Positions 6,743 to 7,565 of a stretch of 7,565 nucleotides of DNA are shown here, one piece after another (position 1 is the first letter of the stretch; every line of letters starts with the position of its first letter). A model generated the notes under the pieces. That model did not search any database. It was not told where the DNA came from and saw only the letters and a program-made list of their open reading frames with translations. The DNA lies in NCBI GenBank assembly GCA_903892315.1, contig CAITHY010000034.1:1-7565 (forward strand), read 5' to 3'. The position numbers and the translations under genes are program-made. Origin of the DNA: an uncultured beta proteobacterium (GTDB lineage: Bacteria; Pseudomonadota; Gammaproteobacteria; Burkholderiales; Burkholderiaceae).

Positions 6743-7565
6743 TTACTTATCTGCCTCTAATAATGGCGGGAATGTGATTGAATTCACACTCACCTGCGCT
6801 TCAGGGAGGGTAAGACTTTTTGACATCGAAGTGTTAGCATAGTCAGGCTTAAAAGCGGAATCGCGCTCAAAATAAGTGGCCACTAACTGTAAATCTTCTG
6901 AGGTTAAATTACCTGCCTGCTGCTTTAAACGCAAATAGGCCAACAAATAGTTGTACTTAGCTTGAGCTAAATCGCGCTGAGCCGTGGCCAAACCCTTATC
7001 TGCTAAGAGCACGTCCAAATTGATCCGCTCACCACCCTTGACGCTTTTACGCATGGCTTTGGTTAACTCAGTAGCAGACTCCACGGCACGCGTTAAGGCA
7101 GCTACTTTTTGCTCACTCGATAAGGTCGCGTCATATTGCTTACGCAGCTCGGTAATCACTCTTGAGCGCGCCTCATCGGACTGTGCTTGGGCTTTTTCAA
7201 AATTGGCACGCGATTGGGAAATCAGACCGGTAGTTTGACCACCGTTAAAAATGGCCCACTGAGCCTGAAGGCCTGCAGTCGAGGTGGTAGCTTGTTGATT
7301 AATTGTGGAGATGTAATAGGAATTTTGTTGACCCCAAGTCGCCACTGCAGAAATAGTTGGATAATTACCAGCCACGTTCTTTTGCAAATCTTGACGTGCC
7401 ACTTCCTCATTATGCTGACTAGCTAAAATCTCGGGATTACTCGCAAGTGCCGTTTCTTTCCACAATTCAAAAGCTTTGGGGTTTAAAGGCTGAACCTTAA
7501 AGTTTTTAAAGATGGGTTTGACTTCAGCAGCAGATTTGAGCTCAATACCAGTAATGGCTTCTAAC
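6743..7565 (-). CDS. tolC: TolC-family outer-membrane efflux/secretion channel protein, C-terminal part (partial)
   Basis: The frame is open from the right window edge to TAA at 6745-6743, giving 273 visible residues of a protein that usually has about 420-480. TolC proteins are outer-membrane trimers with a periplasmic helical tunnel serving RND, ABC or type I secretion pumps. The visible part is roughly the second of the two TolC structural repeats. It has L-W-K-E-T-A-L-A-S-N-P-E-I near the start, an aromatic and serine-rich strand region, N-G-G-Q-T-T-G-L-I-S-Q, a long coiled-coil helix rich in Ala, Gln and Glu, G-G-E-R-I-N-L-D-V-L-L-A-D, and Y-N-Y-L-L-A-Y-L-R-L-K-Q-Q-A-G close to the C-terminus. 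These are typical of the type I secretion TolC subfamily. A TTG at 7465 could be mistaken for a start, but the conserved frame continues upstream through it. Whether it serves an efflux pump or a type I secretion system cannot be told from here. Confidence 0.9.
   Translation of the reverse strand, partial: LEAITGIELKSAAEVKPIFKNFKVQPLNPKAFELWKETALASNPEILASQHNEEVARQDLQKNVAGNYPTISAVATWGQQNSYYISTINQQATTSTAGLQAQWAIFNGGQTTGLISQSRANFEKAQAQSDEARSRVITELRKQYDATLSSEQKVAALTRAVESATELTKAMRKSVKGGERINLDVLLADKGLATAQRDLAQAKYNYLLAYLRLKQQAGNLTSEDLQLVATYFERDSAFKPDYANTSMSKSLTLPEAQVSVNSITFPPLLEADK

Noticed and set aside
6984..7426. Plus-strand open frames opposite the TolC-family gene
   Set aside because: The minus strand carries a continuous, well-conserved TolC-type sequence across the whole stretch; these are antisense shadows.
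7463..7465. TTG as the start of the TolC-family gene
   Set aside because: The same frame is open for 33 more residues to the window edge, and the visible part is only the C-terminal portion of the family's normal length, so the gene is simply cut by the window.

Overview
The window looks like one edge of a surface-polysaccharide or glycan-decoration cluster in a Gram-negative bacterium. The TolC-type outer-membrane protein shows the Gram-negative envelope. The AT-leaning base composition, tight gene packing, poor Shine-Dalgarno sequences and protein style suggest a small-genome betaproteobacterium such as Polynucleobacter. That genus guess is recalled style, not a search result.

Layout, left to right. 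Bases 1-58 (minus) may hold the first 19 codons of a divergent gene with a CxxC zinc-ribbon-like start. A tight plus-strand operon follows: a membrane-anchored GT2 glycosyltransferase of the polyprenyl-phosphate-sugar synthase type (95-1048), a polytopic DUF2142-type membrane protein starting on the very next base (1049-2425), and after 9 bases a 1152-residue fusion of a PIG-L/LmbE deacetylase with three GT2 domains (2435-5893). Next, with its own promoter, comes a Crp/Fnr-family regulator (start best placed at 5943, ending 6692). On the minus strand, converging on it, is the C-terminal part of a TolC-family outer-membrane protein (6743 to beyond 7565).

How the genes may work together (inference). 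The first enzyme would load a sugar onto a polyprenyl phosphate. The DUF2142 protein, which has the build of a GT-C-like membrane enzyme, could use that lipid-linked sugar in the periplasm. The large fusion would deacetylate an N-acetyl sugar and add up to three sugars in the cytoplasm. No flippase, polymerase or ligase is in view, so the product is unknown.

The most checkable signal is at the Crp-family gene. A perfect 22-bp palindrome with the classical CRP consensus (TGTGA-N6-TCACA) overlaps the -10 box and the predicted transcription start. The encoded protein keeps the R-E-x-x-x-R recognition-helix residues that read TGTGA, so negative autoregulation is likely. The same protein lacks the Arg-Ser pair that normally holds the cyclic-nucleotide phosphate, so its ligand is in doubt. 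No intergenic stretch exceeds 300 bases.
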